A stretch of 64,000 bases of DNA from Selaginella moellendorffii (GCF_000143415.4 NW_003314332.1:409494-473493), one strand, 5' to 3'. Shown: positions 10,376 through 20,581, numbered from the stretch's first letter. Numbers and translations: made by a program. The notes: generated by a model from the letters alone, not told the origin.

Positions 10376-11759
10376 CTACACTGTTAGTTCGGCTTGCCAG
10401 ACTATGTCTGCAGCCACAAAATTATTTGAAGCACCCGTGTCAATAAGGATCTTAACAAAGCTACCTTCGAGCTTCCCTTGGAGGGTTAGTAGATGTTGTA
10501 AACGACTCTCTACCAAAGTTGCTCGTGTAATGAGTAACTTTGAGTTAGGGACTAGATCACATACCTCAGTTTGAGTTTCACCCGACTCAATGGCCATATT
10601 GGCTCTGGCCTTCTTCGAGTAGGGATATTCCCTCGAAAAGTGTCCCGCTTCACCGAAGTTGTAGCATACGTTGTTTCCCACGCTGCTAGTAGACTTAACC
10701 TTTTTATCTGTGGGTTTGTCTCTTTTTGCTTGACTCCCCCACGTACTTGCTCGCTGGCCACCGGATCTGCCCTTCTGGAACCAAGGACTCATTCTTAAAA
10801 AACTCTTCTTGAATTTCCCTTTGCAATATATTCCCCTTGGTTTGGCCCCTTTGCTAAATGTGGACCCCGACCCTGTCATGTTCCCCTTTCGCAAGTTATC
10901 ATTGAAATGCACCTTGATAGCCGCATCCAACGCTTCCTTGTAGTTGGTCAAGTTCCAACGCATCACCTCGCTGCGAGCCTAGGTTTACAAGCCTGATATG
11001 AAGGCATAGAACGCATCCATATCACCCATATCCGTGACAAGTATCCTCTTTGCCATAAACTCATTCACATACTCTTGAATGGTTCCGGTCTGTTTCAGTG
11101 TACTCAGCTCATCCTTTAGGTGTAGAGTAGCATTCGGAGGAACGTAAGTCGCACAGATCCTCGCCTTCATCATTTCCCAAGTGTCCATCAGTCCTTCATT
11201 GGCCTCTATTATTCTCCACCAAGACTTGGCATTATCTGCCAAGTATGGTTTTGCACATGGGACCTTCTCTGAGCTTGGTAACTGCAACACTTGAAAGTAG
11301 TTCTCCATGTCATAAAACTAATCCTCCACCACTTTATAGTCATTCACTCCCTTGAAGACTGGTGGGGGCTTTGGTTTGTACTTGGAAATTGTTTGAGGGA
11401 TTGATTCCACTTTGGTCTATTTGACCTTGTTTGGTTCTGCCTTAGTCCCTGCCAAAGGGTCTGCACCTTCTGCTCTGCTAGCATCTGCATTCTTTTGCCT
11501 TCTTCCGCTTCTCGTCATACTTGAGCTTGCATACGAGAGTCTCTAGTAGGGCATTGGTTTGTGCCAATCTTCCTTCTAAAATATCAAATCGAGCCTTAGA
11601 TGACCGAACCTCACCACCAGACTCCTGTTTGGAAGTTTCCTCACTGGAGTCCTCTTCATGCAAGGATTCCTCATCCATAGCCTCTTGTTCGACCGGAGGC
11701 TCTAGTTCTGGAGGAGGTTCAGTCTCCACCTTGGTTTGTTTACTCCCTACCTTCGCCAT
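10376..11759 (-). pseudogene. A2 gag and protease, decayed
   Basis: Minus strand, starting at the ATG at 11759. The N-terminal acidic segment (PPPELEPPVEQEAMDEE) runs to 11478 and the capsid-like gag domain lies at 10985-11308 (AKSWWRIIEANEGLMDTWE). After a stop it continues at 10376-10966 with the nucleocapsid-like part. The zinc knuckle reads CYNFGEAGHFSREYP, so the second and last cysteines of the CCHC knuckle are lost (CYNCGEAGHFSREC in A3). The protease motif LIDTGASN follows near 10440. Frameshifts and stops make it non-functional. Confidence 0.85.
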
Positions 11760-11800
11760 CTCCCAGCAATCTGCCTCTATCCTTAGCTAAAATTGAAGAA

Positions 11801-11818
11801 AAGGCTCTGATGCCAAAT
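11801..11818 (-). promoter_or_regulatory. Primer-binding site of A2
   Basis: Directly inside the 5' LTR the minus strand reads ATTTGGCATCAGAGCCTT. This differs by one base from the canonical plant initiator-Met tRNA primer site TGGTATCAGAGCC, so minus-strand DNA synthesis was primed by tRNA-iMet. Confidence 0.8.
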
Positions 11819-12285
11819 TGTAAGCCACAAATTTTTCCTTTCCAATTTGCCAGCTTACCTCGTTTATCCGACTAACACCGCCTTGGCCTTTGCTAAGTTC
11901 CCTCACCAAGGTTCCTGCTTATTCTACCAACTCCTACTTGGTCCTACTTGGTTTCAACTACTCATTAAATGAGTAATAGAGCGTTAGCCATCCATCCACG
12001 GATTTCCAAATCTCTCCCAATCCCCCTCCCTGGGTTAGACTGAACTTAAGGTTCAACTACACTCCCCAGAGGCACAAGCAGCCAAGCACACCAAACCTCC
12101 AGGTTTCTAACAACCCTTGGTATAACAAGATTTGATCATGGGACCCTCTAAATCCCAAGCCTTGGGTGTAACACTTGTTTTGGGATGCCGAGGTGAAACA
12201 CCATGGCCTAACGGCCCGGTATGGATACTTCTACCCCCCCACTTTCATCCTGAAGGGAAGGCCCAAGTCCCTAGGAAGGGCGAAG
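11819..12285 (-). repeat. Truncated 5' LTR of A2
   Basis: Starts TGTAAGCCACAAATTTTTCC and follows the A3 LTRs for about 467 bp. Homology stops at GGAAGGGCGAAGAC, about a third of the way through the LTR. The minisatellite and G-tract module are lost from this copy. Beyond the break the sequence is the AT-rich flank of the SWIM-domain gene. Confidence 0.85.
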
Positions 12286-12475
12286 ACGAGCCTGGGTAGG
12301 TTTTGAGCTCATGAGCTCATGAGCTAAGCTCACAGCTTCTCAAACACAAGAAAAACATTGGTTCGTCCCGAACCAACATCTTTCCATTTTTCAAATTTTG
12401 ATTTAATCTATATTTCCAAGTAAATTCGACCAATAAAATACAAATATAAATATAGATCTGAACACTAAAAGCAAT
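12286..12475. other. AT-rich 3' flank of the SWIM-domain gene
   Basis: Lies just past the stop codon of the minus-strand SWIM reading frame and before the broken A2 LTR. It holds a small tandem GAGCTCATGAGCTCATGAGCT near 12311 and AT-rich sequence with AATAAAATACAAATA, which could belong to a 3' UTR. No ORF. Confidence 0.4.
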
Positions 12476-12757
12476 CTAGAAACACTTCTCAAGCTCCGCA
12501 ACTGTAAGGCTTGCCTGGTGGATGTGATGGTCGATCTTAGGATCTTGGTTTAGTTCCTGCATAAAAATGTAATAGATGTGCTTGCAGGCTAAATATACCT
12601 TTCCCCTGTTCTCCCGCTGTGTAAAATCTGGACAGGTACAGGATGGATTTTCGCAGATTTTAACAGTGTAGCTTGTACCCTTTGATGACTCAGTCACAAT
12701 AATAAACTCCTTAGCCATAGCATTGATGTAGTTTGTCTTTGTGATTGTGCACTTTAG
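12476..12757 (-). pseudogene. 3' end of SWIM zinc-finger gene, cut by element C
   Basis: The minus strand reads continuously from the element C insertion point to a TAG at 12476-12478. It contains a SWIM zinc finger, CxCxnCxH: CENPSCTCPDF, then CKHIYYIF after about 17 residues. SWIM domains bind zinc and occur in plant MuDR/FAR1-type proteins and other nuclear proteins. The frame continues across the insertion into 20582-20905 once element C and one TTTAG copy are removed. The large apparent ORF that runs rightward from here into the element C LTR is an artefact of the LTR minisatellite. Confidence 0.72.
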
Positions 12758-12984
12758 TGTGAGACACAAAATCCCTAGGCCCCAAAGTGGAGCCGGAAGG
12801 GCACCACATGGTAGTGGCCGAAGCGAGAGCCAAAAGAGCGTAACACGTTTGGACCAAAAGCTCCGACTTGAAAAGTCAAGAGCGGGAGTGGAACTCCCAA
12901 CGAAGTGCTCGAGGAACGAGCACGAAGCGAGCAAAAGGCAAGGCACCAAAAAGGGACCCAAAAGGACCAACACATGACACGTGG

Positions 12985-13627
12985 GAGTGTCCGAAATGGA
13001 CTCGAGTTGGAGTCCGAAGTGGAGTCCGAGATGGACTCGAGTTGGAGTCCGAAGTGGAGTCCGAGATGGACTCGAGTTGGAGTCCGAAGTGGAGTCCGAG
13101 ATGGACCCGAGTTGGAGTCCGAAGTGGAGTCCGAGGTGGACCCGAGATGGACCCGAGTTGGAGTCCGAAGTGGAGTCCGAGATGGAGTCCGAGATGGGAC
13201 CCGAGATGGAGTCCGAGGTGGACCCGAGATGGACCCGAGTTGGAGTCCGAAGTGGAGTCCGAGATGGACCCGAGATGGAGTCCGAGATGGAGTCCGAGGT
13301 GGACCCGAGATGGACCCGAAATGGAGTCCGAGATGGAGTCCGAGATGGACCCGAGATGGAGTCCGAGATGGAGTCCGAGATGGAGTCCGAGATGGACCCG
13401 AGATGGACCCGAGATGGAGTCCGAGATGGAGTCCGAGATGGAGTCCGAGATGGAGTCCGAAGTCGAGACCGAGACCGGGACCGGGACCGAGACCGAGACC
13501 GAGACCGAGATCGGGACCGAGACCGAGGCCGAGGCCGAGACCGAGCCCGAGCCCGAGTCCGAGTCCGAATCCGAGTCCGAGTCCGAGTCCGAGTCCGAGT
13601 CCGAGTTCGAGTCCGAGTCCGGAGCCT
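12985..13627 (+). repeat. U3 minisatellite of GAGTCCGAGATGGA-type units
   Basis: Degenerate tandem array of units such as GAGTCCGAGATG, GACCCGAGATG and GACTCGAGTTGGAGTCC, changing at the right end to hexamers GAGACC and GAGTCC. Unit lengths are multiples of three, so long stop-free frames (Ser-Asp, Arg-Thr or Glu-Ser repeats) appear on both strands. Homologous arrays lie at about 18945-19585, 22275-22715 and 25450-26090 (family C), and 2325-2610, 6250-6520, 41255-41550 and 47650-47930 (family A). Copy number differs even between the two LTRs of one element. Confidence 0.9.
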
Positions 13628-13629
13628 GA

Positions 13630-13697
13630 GAGGGTGAAAGCCCAAAGCGTTCGTCTCCCAGACCCTGGGGGGTTTGGTGAGCCCCAAAAGTATAGTA
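13630..13697 (+). promoter_or_regulatory. Conserved LTR module: GTGAAAGCCCAAAG, G-run, TATA-like box
   Basis: Reads GTGAAAGCCCAAAGCG, then a G-run (GGGGGG here), then CCAAAAGTATAGTAGGG. The same three-part module follows the minisatellite in every A and C LTR that is intact here, and it occurs in D LTRs that lack the minisatellite. Conservation across families and the TATA-like element suggest the core promoter of the LTR. No transcript data support this. Confidence 0.55.
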
Positions 13698-14624
13698 GGG
13701 GGAGGACTGCAGTGGAGCCAGTTTGGCCAGGAAAGGCCAGTTTGGCCCAGGAAGGCCGGACCCAGTGTTGGGTGATGAGCTGCCCACTGGGAAGTCCAAG
13801 ACTAGAGTGAACACAGACCGACAAGCGGGGTAGCTTGGTGAAGTGTTCAAGAGCCGGCTCTAGTTCCCCCGGGAGATCGACTGGCCGATGCTCCCAGTCC
13901 AAGTGTGGGTGGCACTACCTACTTGGATACCTGGTGTGGCTCAATGGAACCCGCTCTAAGCCCATGGCTAGAGCACCCAAGGGCAGAAGGCGAGGAGAGT
14001 ACCCAGGTGGCTCGCGTAAGGCCACGGTGTTCCGAAATGTTGTCCCAAAGGCCCAGACTGTGGAAAGGAAGAGGAGCAGTCCTCTAGGGTAGTGACCAAG
14101 GACACAGTCGTGTGGTGAGGAAGTCCCAGAGGACCGTGGGACTTAGCGGTCGGGCCTGTGGGTCTCGGTCCAATGGCAGTGTTGGCAAACACGGCCAGGG
14201 GCAGAAAGGGACTTAGTGGGGACTGACAGAGGGATATTGGGGAAGGCTATTCCCCTTGTCGGTGGGCATCCTAAGGATGCTAAGGAGTGGATCTGAGATG
14301 ACCACTCACGGATGGTTTGCCTAGTCTTGGGGAGCCAAGACTGTGATGCAAGTGGTATTGGACTACCAGTGTGGCAAAGGTGATTGGGCATGGCCTTAGC
14401 GTAACGGGCTGCTATGTCGGTGGTACCTTTGAGTGTCGGTCATGGGATCGGACACGTGGAGCACTTGGACCAAGTGCAAAGGTTGAGTGGCATGGATGCC
14501 ATTCTCGGGGCTAGCAAGCCCCAAGTCCTGAATGGGACTTATGGAGGTTGTGAATGAGACTCCTCCAAGCGGTCGGAGGTGTGGTTAAGTGACTAAAGTA
14601 GAATGGAAAATTTAGTCTCTTACA

Positions 14625-14645
14625 ATTTGGTATCGGAGCTGTTCC
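14625..14645 (+). promoter_or_regulatory. Primer-binding site of element C
   Basis: Immediately after the 5' LTR: ATTTGGTATCGGAGCTGTTC. TGGTATCGGAGC differs by one base from the plant tRNA-iMet primer site TGGTATCAGAGC and is identical over this core to the primer site of A3 at 46849-46865. Confidence 0.85.
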
Positions 14646-17165
14646 TTAGTCCGACTTTTATTGGTGCTCAAGTATATCACCACTAGTGTTGGCATCGGAA
14701 GGTCCAAGGAGTGGGCCTATCCTTGAGGAGTAGCAACTCGGGAAGACATGGCTCTCCATTACAGTTCATGTGTGAACTTGTAGACGAGGTGGTGGATAGA
14801 AAAGGGCCAATAATGGAACGACTTTGGGATCTTGGGAACAGTGCAAGGTTTTCCTCATTGAGTTGAGGAGGTGATCCAGATGAGCGTTTGACTCAGCAAA
14901 CGGGCTAATGTAGTTGGGGTAAACAACTATAGTTGGGATCACGGGGAAGATAGAGACTCCAAAAACGATAAAGGAGTCACAAGTTTATCCTCACATGGTT
15001 GAGGCTGGTGCTCATGAAGGTGAGACTGGAATGGATGACCGTGAGAGGTCAAGTATGGATGAGGACACGAGTCCTCGAAATGGTAGCCGGGGCTACCTCT
15101 AATAAATGCTGGAACAACCCAAGGAGTTGGGGGTGTATTAAGTGGATGAGTTGGTATTCTCATCACATGGACAAGTAGTCCTAAGGGGCAAAAGTTGCCC
15201 TAGAGAACAAAATCAAGTGTCGGAGTAACAATTGTGAAAATAGTCCTTTTGAGTAGGACAGGAATGCAAGAAGTGTATTCCAGTGAGCTAGTGCCTCACA
15301 AGTAGGACCTTACGGGTCGGTGGATTAACCAAGTCCAAAACTGCTAGACAACTCAAGTAGAGTCAAGGGATGGTCCTAAAAGGACTGATAGAAGCATTTG
15401 GACTGAGGTGTGTTTTACCCCACGAAGGATGGGGGGGGATCATAGGATCCAACGATGAGAACAGAGAGTATCTCATCGATGGCAAAATATGCCATGCTAA
15501 AGTTATGGGAAAGATGTTCCCAGAAGAAAACAACTTTGACACAAAGTTGTGTGTGACCTCTATGGTGTAGTGCTAACGCATGGTTGGCATGAGAAAGAGC
15601 GGTGTTGGTCTTAGCAAAGACTTAAACACGAAGGGGAAGTGTCATAGAGGTAGGCTCGTGGAGCTGATGGTGTGGAGACACCAAATGTGCCAAGGTGTGA
15701 TACCTTGAGGCTATGTTGGTGGGTTCATGAGAACCCCTTGCCAAAGGAATCCCAATGGAAATGGGAATGGCATAGCCTATGCGGCAGAGCATGCAGTTGG
15801 AGTGCGGTGACCCAGATAATGATGGAGGTGTGCAAGCACCAAGCAATGAGTTGTAGGACTTGACAACTATGAGGCAACTAAGCAAGAGGTGCAAAATAAC
15901 TGATTAAACGGGTAGAAGGTAGCTACCCAAGACTTCTAGTATAGGGAAGTCGGATATACCCTTACGGGGGATAAGTTTCTTATGTTGCGATATAGTAAGT
16001 CAATGTCATAAAAGGAAATACTCATTGTCAAGAAAGCCATCATTGGGACACCCGAACACTCTAGAACACCAGAAGGTGGTGTTTGATATCGCGAGGGCAA
16101 TGGATAAAGCCCAAGGGACTAAGTCCCTAGCGAATGATGGATAGAAGGTGCTATCCAAATGTCCAAGGTTGCGGAGACAGGAGAGGACTGTCTACCCAAG
16201 TTGGACAAAGCCAAAAATGGAATTTTGGCAAGGCTAGTGATGGGCATGTAAAGGCCCATAAGCAACAAATGTAATCCCAGTGTGTGGGATTATAAGCTGA
16301 GCATACCCGGATTGAGGAACCACTCCCTGGGCTATTGGGTAGGTTCATCCCTAAGAATACTTGCTAAAGCATGACAGAAAGTGCAAAGCTATCCTCCTGG
16401 TCTGGAGGAGAATGACCGAAGGAAAGGTGTGAAGCCAAAGGCAAGTAGTATTGGGATGGAACTGAACCATAAAAATCAAAGGACATATCCAACAGTGGTT
16501 ATGAAAGTTGGGAGTGGAGAAGCAAGAGGGTGCTCGAGGATGTTGTTGCTAGCAACCGTGATGCCATGGAGAGTCTAAAATATGGAATTGTCCATGTTAG
16601 ACTATATTGCAACTATAAAGCTTGCGAAAGGGGAGGCCTTAGCAAGCTGAGGGACAGAGCTCCTTCAAGGTTCCCAAAGACGATTCTAGGTAGCGTAGTA
16701 CCTAGAAAGGCCAAGTGTAAATGGTTCATGGAACGCGCGAAATTAGAGTGGCGCAGCAGAAGCGTGGTCTTGAAGCTTGCCATGAGGCAAGGTTATCAAG
16801 GTTAGGGAAGTAGTTCCCGAGTGTTCAAAGAGAGGGCTTTGAACGAAAGTCGATGGTCAAGGACTTTCACGCTTATGCAGGAACCATGTTACAATGGTCG
16901 GAGGACTTGCCAAGTGAGATTGGCACGTCGGGGGAACAAAGACCCTAGTTGAAGGTGATAACTTCAAAAAGGGTGGGCCATGGGGCCGAGCATGGAGGAG
17001 TCCATGCATGATCACAGACATGTCAAGTGAGAGGACTTGGCAGTGTGGAGGAACTAGGTTCCTAAGCTGTGATCTGTAGCGCGCTTTAAAAATAGGTTGG
17101 TGCACCGGCGTGGGGAGTCACACCAGGCATCTAGTGTGATGCCGTCCGTAGATGCATATACGGAG

Positions 17166-17211
17166 GTTGGGTTCGAGTCCCGACCCTCTAGTGCTTGGGT
17201 TCGAGTCCCAA
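17166..17211 (+). repeat. Two tRNA T-arm-like (box B-like) motifs in element C
   Basis: GTTGGGTTCGAGTCCCGACC at 17166-17185 and CTTGGGTTCGAGTCCCAA at 17194-17211. Each has a GGTTCGAGTCC core, the RNA polymerase III box B consensus, with a short pairing stem around TTCGAGT. There is no D-arm, anticodon arm or acceptor, so these are not tRNA genes. The same doublet lies at 41822-41880 in A3 and about 6791-6848 in A2 on the minus strand. Confidence 0.6.
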
Positions 17212-17216
17212 ATCAC

Positions 17217-17525
17217 TAGGGCGTGGTGATGGTTTGGAATATGAGGACACTCATATTTCGGTGGTCATGGACTCTCAGTGGGGAGACTGGTTTGGGCACA
17301 CCGCCAAGCGAGGGATGCCTCGGAGTCGTGATGCACGGTTAGATTGCCTAGTGTGAAAGCTCAGCATATCTAACTTGAACGCTTTGGTGCAAGTGGCACC
17401 AAGGTCGTGGTGAGTGAGATGGGGACACCTAATCTCAGTTGCTATGAACCCTTGGCCGTAAGGGCTAGCTTGGGTGCACCGCCAAGTGTGGGGGATGCCC
17501 CCGGGGTTATAGTCAACAACTTGGA
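17217..17525 (+). repeat. Diverged tandem duplication in the 3' internal region of C
   Basis: A segment GGCGTGGTGA ... CACCGCCAAG ... GGGATGCC at 17217-17345 recurs, diverged, at 17401-17525 (GTCGTGGTGA ... CACCGCCAAG ... GGGGATGCCC). A3 has a single homologous copy on its minus strand between 41690 and 41820. The duplication therefore arose in the C lineage after it split from A. Confidence 0.6.
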
Positions 17526-18668
17526 GGTCTAGAAAACCAAGTACCTCTTGGCAACTCTGTTAAGGTGCCAAGGTGAGATCACTAGGTGATCTTATGGCCA
17601 GATAAGGACAAGGTCCTTGGTTGGCTAAGGAATGAAGTTCCTGGTTCAAAATGTTGAAATTGAACTGTTTAAGGTGGTGTGGCTTGGTCGTGATAACCAA
17701 GTGGGAAGAGCACCTAAGGGAAATAAACTATGTCCATGCGATGGCATAGTGAGTCCGAGGAAAGTAGTCTCTATAAAAGACCCATGGGAGGGTCACGAAG
17801 TTGGGCCATGGATAGAGCCCATAGCAGAAGATGCTAAAGAGACGTACTAGGGGTGAACATCCTCCGGACTTGGCAAAGAAGAGTCTTTGCTATGGAACCG
17901 AAACAATACCTCAAGGAGGGAGGTAGAGATTCGATGTTGCTTGGTGCAACAATCAACGGATAGGAGCAAAAGATGAATGGCCAAGATAGGGCCGTGGAAT
18001 CCCTTGGAAGGAATCCAAGTGACAAAGTTAGGCGAGGAACACTAATGTGTTGGACGCTAACAAGTTGCGGGAAAGGAAGTGTGTTTCCAAGGAGGGATTC
18101 CGAATTGCTCCGATTTGGCAAAAGTGGAAGCTCCAAGGGGGGGAGCGGTAAGGTAGCCAAATGATAGGGCCATGAACGGCCCTAGCACAAACTGGAACTT
18201 TGGCACGAAATAGAAGAGAGGATGATGGTGCCCTCGAGTAGAGAACTTCCTAGGATGGGAAGTGGAGTTGCACAAAAGGTGCAAGGCAAGGTGTCGGAGA
18301 CACCTAGGAAATTGACTCCAAGAAGTCAAAATCCAAAGTTCCAAAGTGCAAAGGTTATATCGATGGAAATTGAAACTACTCGAGAAGGAGTAGTGGGTTT
18401 GACTTAGAGAAGGGTCTCTAAGAGGTTTAGCAAGAACTAAACCAATAAAAGGAGAGAACCAATCCTTGTGGTCCAATCAGTCTCTAAGTTGGGGAGACTA
18501 CCCTCCTTAGAGGATAGGCAAGGCATGGTGAGCCTTTGGTGTCAAACCATGGAGGCATATGCAAAAGGCATGGTGAGCCTTCAATGTCAAACCATTGACA
18601 AATATTGGCTAGGTGCCAAGGATGGAAATGGTAACACATATGGGTGTTACTTTACAAAATGGTTTACC

Positions 18669-18709
18669 GTTCGATGAGGACATCGAACTTCGTCTATGGG
18701 TGGTGGAGT
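18669..18709 (+). promoter_or_regulatory. Hairpin and polypurine tract of element C
   Basis: Hairpin 18669-18688: 8-bp perfect stem GTTCGATG/CATCGAAC with loop AGGA. It is followed by TTCGTCTATGGGTGGTGGAGT ending at the 3' LTR start (18710). ATGGGTGGTGGAG is the plus-strand primer tract. The whole segment matches the one beside the 3' LTR of A3 (41633-41673, minus strand) with only a few differences. Confidence 0.8.
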
Positions 18710-20581
18710 TGTGAGACACAAAATCCCTAGGCCCCAAAGTGGAGCCGGAAGGGCACCACATGGTAGTGGCCGAAGCGAGAGCCAAAAGAGCGTAACACGT
18801 TTGGACCAAAAGCTCCGACTTGAAAAGTCAAGAGCGGGAGTGGAACTCCCAACGAAGTGCTCGAGGAACGAGCACGAAGCGAGCAAAAGGCAAGGCTCCA
18901 AAAAGGGACCCAAAAGGACCAACACATGACACGTGGGAGTGTCCGAAATGGACTCGAGTTGGAGTCCGAAGTGGAGTCCGAGATGGACTCGAGTTGGAGT
19001 CCGAAGTGGAGTCCGAGATGGACTCGAGTTGGAGTCCGAAGTGGAGTCCGAGATGGACCCGAGTTGGAGTCCGAAGTGGAGTCCGAGGTGGACCCGAGAT
19101 GGACCCGAGTTGGAGTCCGAAGTGGAGTCCGAGATGGACCCGAGATGGAGTCCGAGATGGGACCCGAGATGGAGTCCGAGGTGGACCCGAGATGGACCCG
19201 AGTTGGAGTCCGAAGTGGAGTCCGAGATGGACCCGAGATGGAGTCCAAGATGGAGTCCGAGGTGGACCCGAGATGGACCCGAAATGGAGTCCGAGATGGA
19301 GTCCGAGATGGACCCGAGATGGAGTCCGAGATGGAGTCCGAGATGGAGTCCGAGATGGACCCGAGATGGACCCGAGATGGAGTCCGAGATGGAGTCCGAG
19401 ATGGAGTCCGAGATGGAGTCCGAAGTCGAGACCGAGACCGAGACCGAGACCGGGACCGAGATCGGGACCGAGACCGAGACCGAGGCCGAGGCCGAGACCG
19501 AGCCCGAGCCTGAGTCCGAGTCCGAATCCGAGTCCGAGTCCGAGTCCGAATCCGAGTCCGAGTCCGAGTCCGAGTCCGGAGCCTGAGAGGGTGAAAGCCC
19601 AAAGCGTTCGTCTCCCAGACCCTGGGGGGTTTGGTGAGCTCCAAAAGTATAGTAGGGGGAGGACTGCAGTGGAGCCAGTTTGGCCAGGAAAGGCCAGTTT
19701 GGCCCAGGAAGGCCGGACCCAGTGTTGGGTGATGAGCTGCCCACTGGGAAGTCCAAGACTAGAGTGAACACGGACCGACAAGCGGGGTAGCTTGGTGAAG
19801 TGTTCAAGAGCCGGCTCTAGTTCCCCCGGGAGATCGACTGGCCGATGCTCCCAGTCCAAGTGTGGGTGGCACTACCTACTTGGATACCTGGTGTGGCTCA
19901 ACGGAACCCGCTCTAAGCCCATGGCTAGAGCACCCAAGGGCAGAAGGCGAGGAGAGTACCCAGGTGGCTCGCGTAAGGCCACGGTGTTCCGAAATGTTGT
20001 CCCAAAGGCCCAGACTGTGGAAAGGAAGAGGAGCAGTCCTCTAGGGTAGTGACCAAGGACACAGTCGTGTGGTGAGGAAGTCCCAGAGGACCGTGGGACT
20101 TAGCGGTCGGGCCTGTGGGTCTCGGTCCAGTGGCAGTGTTGGCAAACACGGCCAGGGGCAGAAAGGGACTTAGTGGGGACTGACAGAGGGATATTGGGGA
20201 AGGCTATTCCCCTTGTCGGTGGGCATCCTAAGGATGCTAAGGAGTGGATCTGAGATGACCACTCACGGATGGTTTGCCTAGTCTTGGGGAGCCAAGACTG
20301 TGATGCAAGTGGTATTGGACTACCAGTGTGGCAAAGGTGATTGGGCATGGCCTTAGCGTAACGGGCTGCTATGTCGGTGGTACCTTTGAGTGTCGGTCAT
20401 GGGATCGGACACGTGGAGCACTTGGACCAAGTGCAAAGGTTGAGTGGCATGGATGCCATTCTCGGGGCTAGCAAGCCCCAAGTCCTGAATGGGACTTATG
20501 GAGGTTGTGAATGAGACTCCTCCAAGCGGTCGGAGGTGTGGTTAAGTGACTAAAGTAGAATGGAAAATTTAGTCTCTTACA
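18710..20581 (+). repeat. 3' LTR of element C
   Basis: 1872 bp, TGTGAGACACAAAATCCC to GTCTCTTACA, nearly identical to 12758-14624. Contains its own minisatellite (18945-19585) and G-tract module (19589-19655). Followed by the target-site copy TTTAG. Confidence 0.93.

Larger units (their letters stand above)
5812..12285 (-). mobile_element. Decayed chromovirus A2 with both LTRs truncated
   Basis: Minus-strand copy of family A in the order 5' LTR remnant (11819-12285), primer-binding site, gag-protease, RT-RNase H, integrase with chromodomain, 3' non-coding part, 3' LTR remnant (5812-6601). It is collinear with A3 (40470-48014) but carries many more stops and frameshifts. Each LTR has lost its outer end, so no target-site duplication remains. 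Its left end abuts the B2 fragment and its right end abuts the 3' flank of the SWIM-domain gene. Confidence 0.9.
12758..14624 (+). repeat. 5' LTR of element C
   Basis: 1867 bp, TGTGAGACACAAAATCCC to TTTAGTCTCTTACA. In sense order: leader with no ORF conserved between copies, minisatellite at about 12985-13627, G-tract and TATA-like module at 13630-13697, then about 900 bp of downstream LTR sequence. By eye it differs from the 3' LTR by a few substitutions and by minisatellite repeat number. Confidence 0.93.
14646..18668 (+). other. Internal region of element C, no recognisable coding
   Basis: About 4 kb without an RT, integrase, protease or gag motif in any frame. The longest plus-strand ORFs (15370-15570 and 16530-16805) resemble nothing I know. 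The plus strand is visibly G- and A-rich and C-poor. The right-hand part (about 17110-17530) is homologous to the 3' non-coding internal part of A3, including T-arm-like doublets. The truncated copy C3 has the same left part at 23715-24771, so absence of coding is a family trait rather than a local deletion. Confidence 0.8.
12758..20581 (+). mobile_element. Complete non-coding LTR element C
   Basis: 7824 bp with two nearly identical LTRs (12758-14624 and 18710-20581), primer-binding site, internal region without gag or pol, polypurine tract, and perfect TTTAG target-site duplications (12753-12757 and 20582-20586). The structure is that of a large retrotransposon derivative (LARD): structurally competent but dependent on another element's proteins. 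The likely supplier is family A, with which it shares primer site, hairpin and polypurine segment, 3' internal sequence, U3 minisatellite and G-tract module. It is inserted in a SWIM-domain gene. LTR similarity indicates a recent insertion. Confidence 0.93.

Noticed and set aside
12985-13627. CRISPR-like array
   Set aside because: Units are contiguous and degenerate with no unique spacers, inside plant retrotransposon LTRs.
12476-13810. Long ORFs of 200-400 codons on both strands (Ser-Asp, Arg-Thr and Glu-Ser repeats), also at 18647-19859, 21985-22912 and 25324-26374
   Set aside because: They run through the LTR minisatellite, whose units are multiples of three. Overlapping frames on both strands are equally open and unit number varies between copies. 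Only the 12476-12757 end (SWIM finger) is real coding.
17166-17211. tRNA gene
   Set aside because: Only T-arm-like motifs are present; no acceptor, D-arm or anticodon arm.
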